From positions 1,888,695 through 1,952,694 of the forward strand of contig CACRXP010000002.1 of assembly GCA_902702965.1 (NCBI GenBank): 64,000 bases of DNA, read 5' to 3'. Under the pieces are notes generated by a model, which was not told where the DNA came from, made no database searches, and saw only the letters and a program-made list of their open reading frames with translations. This document shows, piece after piece, positions 62,778 to 64,000 of the stretch. The DNA comes from Spirometra erinaceieuropaei (lineage: Eukaryota > Platyhelminthes > Cestoda > Diphyllobothriidea > Diphyllobothriidae). Every line of letters starts with the position of its first letter. The stretch's first letter is position 1. The position numbers were made by a program, and so were the translations under genes.

Positions 62778-64000
62778 CTACCGCAGGTCGTCGTGGATGC
62801 GCATGTGGCCGAATAGACCCATGCGATGCGTGAAGGTGCGAGGGCAGTGTGGGCAGTGAAGGCGAGTGCGGTGGGTGTAGGTTGGTGCTCCAGGCACTGG
62901 TTCGCCAGTCTCTGTGCGATGGATTCGCAAGTGACCCACCAGGCCAATGCGTGAGGTGAAGGTGCGTGGACAATGTGGGCATGAGAGGTTGGCGGTGTCG
63001 GAGTCAGCTGTAGAGGAAGCAGTGGTGTTGGTGGTGGTGGACGGCGCGTGTGACGGTGGAGCGAGGGTGCGTCTGGGCATGGTGGATATGTTGGATGTCG
63101 TGGCTGTGTCGGAATTGTGGTCAATTCCGCTCTCGTGGATGCGCATGTGGCCGAATAGACCCATGCGATGCGTGAAGGTGGGAGGGCAGTGTGGGCAGTG
63201 GAGGCGAGTGCGGTGAGTGTAGGTTGGTGCTCCAGGCACTGGTTCGCCAGTCTCTGTGCGATGGATTCGCAAGTGACCGACCAGGCCGATGCGTGAAGTG
63301 AAGGTGCGAGCGCAGCGAGGGCAGATGTAGCCCTGGCCCTCACGTTTGATGATGGAGGTTGCAGGGTTTGTGCCTGTTGTTGTGTCAGGTTCGGCTGTGG
63401 TGAGGTCGTGGGTGACAGACGCCGAAGCGGCCGTCGTTGTGGCAGTGAAGGAGGAAGAGGAGGAGGAAGGGGAGGAGTGCGGGGTGGTAAGGTCGGTGGT
63501 GTCGATGTCGGCTGTGGAGTGGTTAGTGGGTGCGCAAGGTGATTGAGTGGGAGTGGGGCTCGGTGAGGTGGGTGTGTCAAGGCTGCGGTCAATTCCGCTC
63601 TCGTGGATGCGCATGTGGCCGAATAGACCCATGCGGTGAGTGAAGGTGCGAGGGCAGTGTGGGCAGTGGAGGCGAGTGCGGTGGGTGTAGGTTGGTGCTC
63701 CAGGCACTGGTTCGCCTGTCTCTGTGCGATGGATTCGCAAGTGACCGACCAGGCCGATGCGAGAGGTGAAGGTGCGGTCGCAGTGAGGGCAGGTGTAGTC
63801 CTGATCCTCATCACTGGAATCGGGAGAGGTGGGGGTGGTGGCGGTTATTGTGTCGGGTTTGGTGATGTGTGAGACAACAGTCTGAACGGCCACCGCTGGG
63901 GCAGTAGAGGAGAAGGAGGAGGATGGAAGTGGTGTTGCAGAAGGAGTGTCAGAGTTAGTTGGCGACACAGAGGACGAGGAAACGGCGGGCGGGGGGACGA
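62778..64000 (-). CDS. C2H2 zinc-finger protein, three finger pairs, 5' partial
   Basis: The frame is open from the window edge to TAG at 62778-62780 with no ATG before the fingers, so the start lies outside. Numbering from the GTG codon at 63966-63968, six C-x2-C-x12-H-x3-H fingers start at Cys60, 102, 216, 258, 330 and 372. They form three near-identical pairs: FTSRIGLVGHLRIH, a 21-residue linker (ETGEPVPGAPTYTH), then FTHRMGLFGHMRIH. Ser/Thr/Pro-rich spacers separate the pairs, and the sequence ends HDDLR. The linkers differ from the TGEKP of tandem DNA-binding arrays. Binding of nucleic acid in the nucleus is the family expectation, not shown. The pairs are almost identical in DNA, a sign of recent internal duplication or conversion. 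Confidence 0.8.
   Translation of the reverse strand, partial: VPPPAVSSSSVSPTNSDTPSATPLPSSSFSSTAPAVAVQTVVSHITKPDTITATTPTSPDSSDEDQDYTCPHCDRTFTSRIGLVGHLRIHRTETGEPVPGAPTYTHRTRLHCPHCPRTFTHRMGLFGHMRIHESGIDRSLDTPTSPSPTPTQSPCAPTNHSTADIDTTDLTTPHSSPSSSSSSFTATTTAASASVTHDLTTAEPDTTTGTNPATSIIKREGQGYICPRCARTFTSRIGLVGHLRIHRTETGEPVPGAPTYTHRTRLHCPHCPPTFTHRMGLFGHMRIHESGIDHNSDTATTSNISTMPRRTLAPPSHAPSTTTNTTASSTADSDTANLSCPHCPRTFTSRIGLVGHLRIHRTETGEPVPGAPTYTHRTRLHCPHCPRTFTHRMGLFGHMRIHDDLR

Noticed and set aside
62732..63814. A second long minus-strand frame of 360 codons over the zinc-finger gene
   Set aside because: It is the shifted frame of the same repeated DNA; the true frame shows perfect C2H2 spacing in six fingers.

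Overview
The window looks like nuclear DNA of a tapeworm, most probably a diphyllobothriidean (Spirometra/Schistocephalus/Diphyllobothrium group). Support comes from a paired C2H2 zinc-finger gene of a type I remember as amplified in those worms, Penelope-like and LINE relics, tRNA-derived SINEs, a flatworm-style gene with micro-introns, and a gene spread over tens of kilobases with repeat-filled introns. The species call is inference from recalled families. There is no operon structure, phage or CRISPR array.

Genes. (1) A plus-strand gene of unknown function is assembled here from exons at 6223-6405, 6792-6946, 12896-12983, 29034-29443, 34884-35034, 38255-38565 and 45432-45783 (with stop). 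Phases agree between most neighbours; the 29443/34884 junction is unresolved, and an N gap (45174-45431) hides the start of the last exon. (2) A complete minus-strand MORN5 homologue has five exons at 55337-55291, 55256-55109, 55077-54966, 52552-52424 and 52385-52246. Three of its four introns are only 31-38 bases. (3) A minus-strand C2H2 zinc-finger gene (62778-64000) carries six fingers in three pairs and is cut by the window's right edge. Several weaker exon candidates are listed at low confidence.

Repeats fill almost everything else. They include: a palindromic MITE family with Tc1/mariner-like ends (CAGTAGGTGGGCTAACTC, TA target site) and a related subfamily (CAGTACGTGACCGATC), with one copy nested in another at 2101-4312; a tRNA-Arg(UCU)-like SINE family, often as head-to-head pairs; a tandem pair of about 1.34 kb units (14838-17512), each with a hammerhead-ribozyme-like motif on the minus strand and each enclosing a piece of the MITE; a Penelope-like retrotransposon relic (26232-27330) whose catalytic motif is destroyed; LINE reverse-transcriptase relics (57930-58290, 60300-60710); and a dispersed GC-rich repeat that also forms the 3' flank of the zinc-finger gene (11230-12370, 48165-48330, 61250-62777 and minus-strand pieces).

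Layout: 1-6200 repeats and doubtful minus-strand open frames; 6200-45783 the long plus-strand gene with repeats in its introns; 45784-52245 intergenic with zinc-finger relics; 52246-55337 MORN5; 55338-61249 intergenic with LINE relics; 61250-64000 the zinc-finger gene and its repeated flank. No functional link between the three genes is visible.
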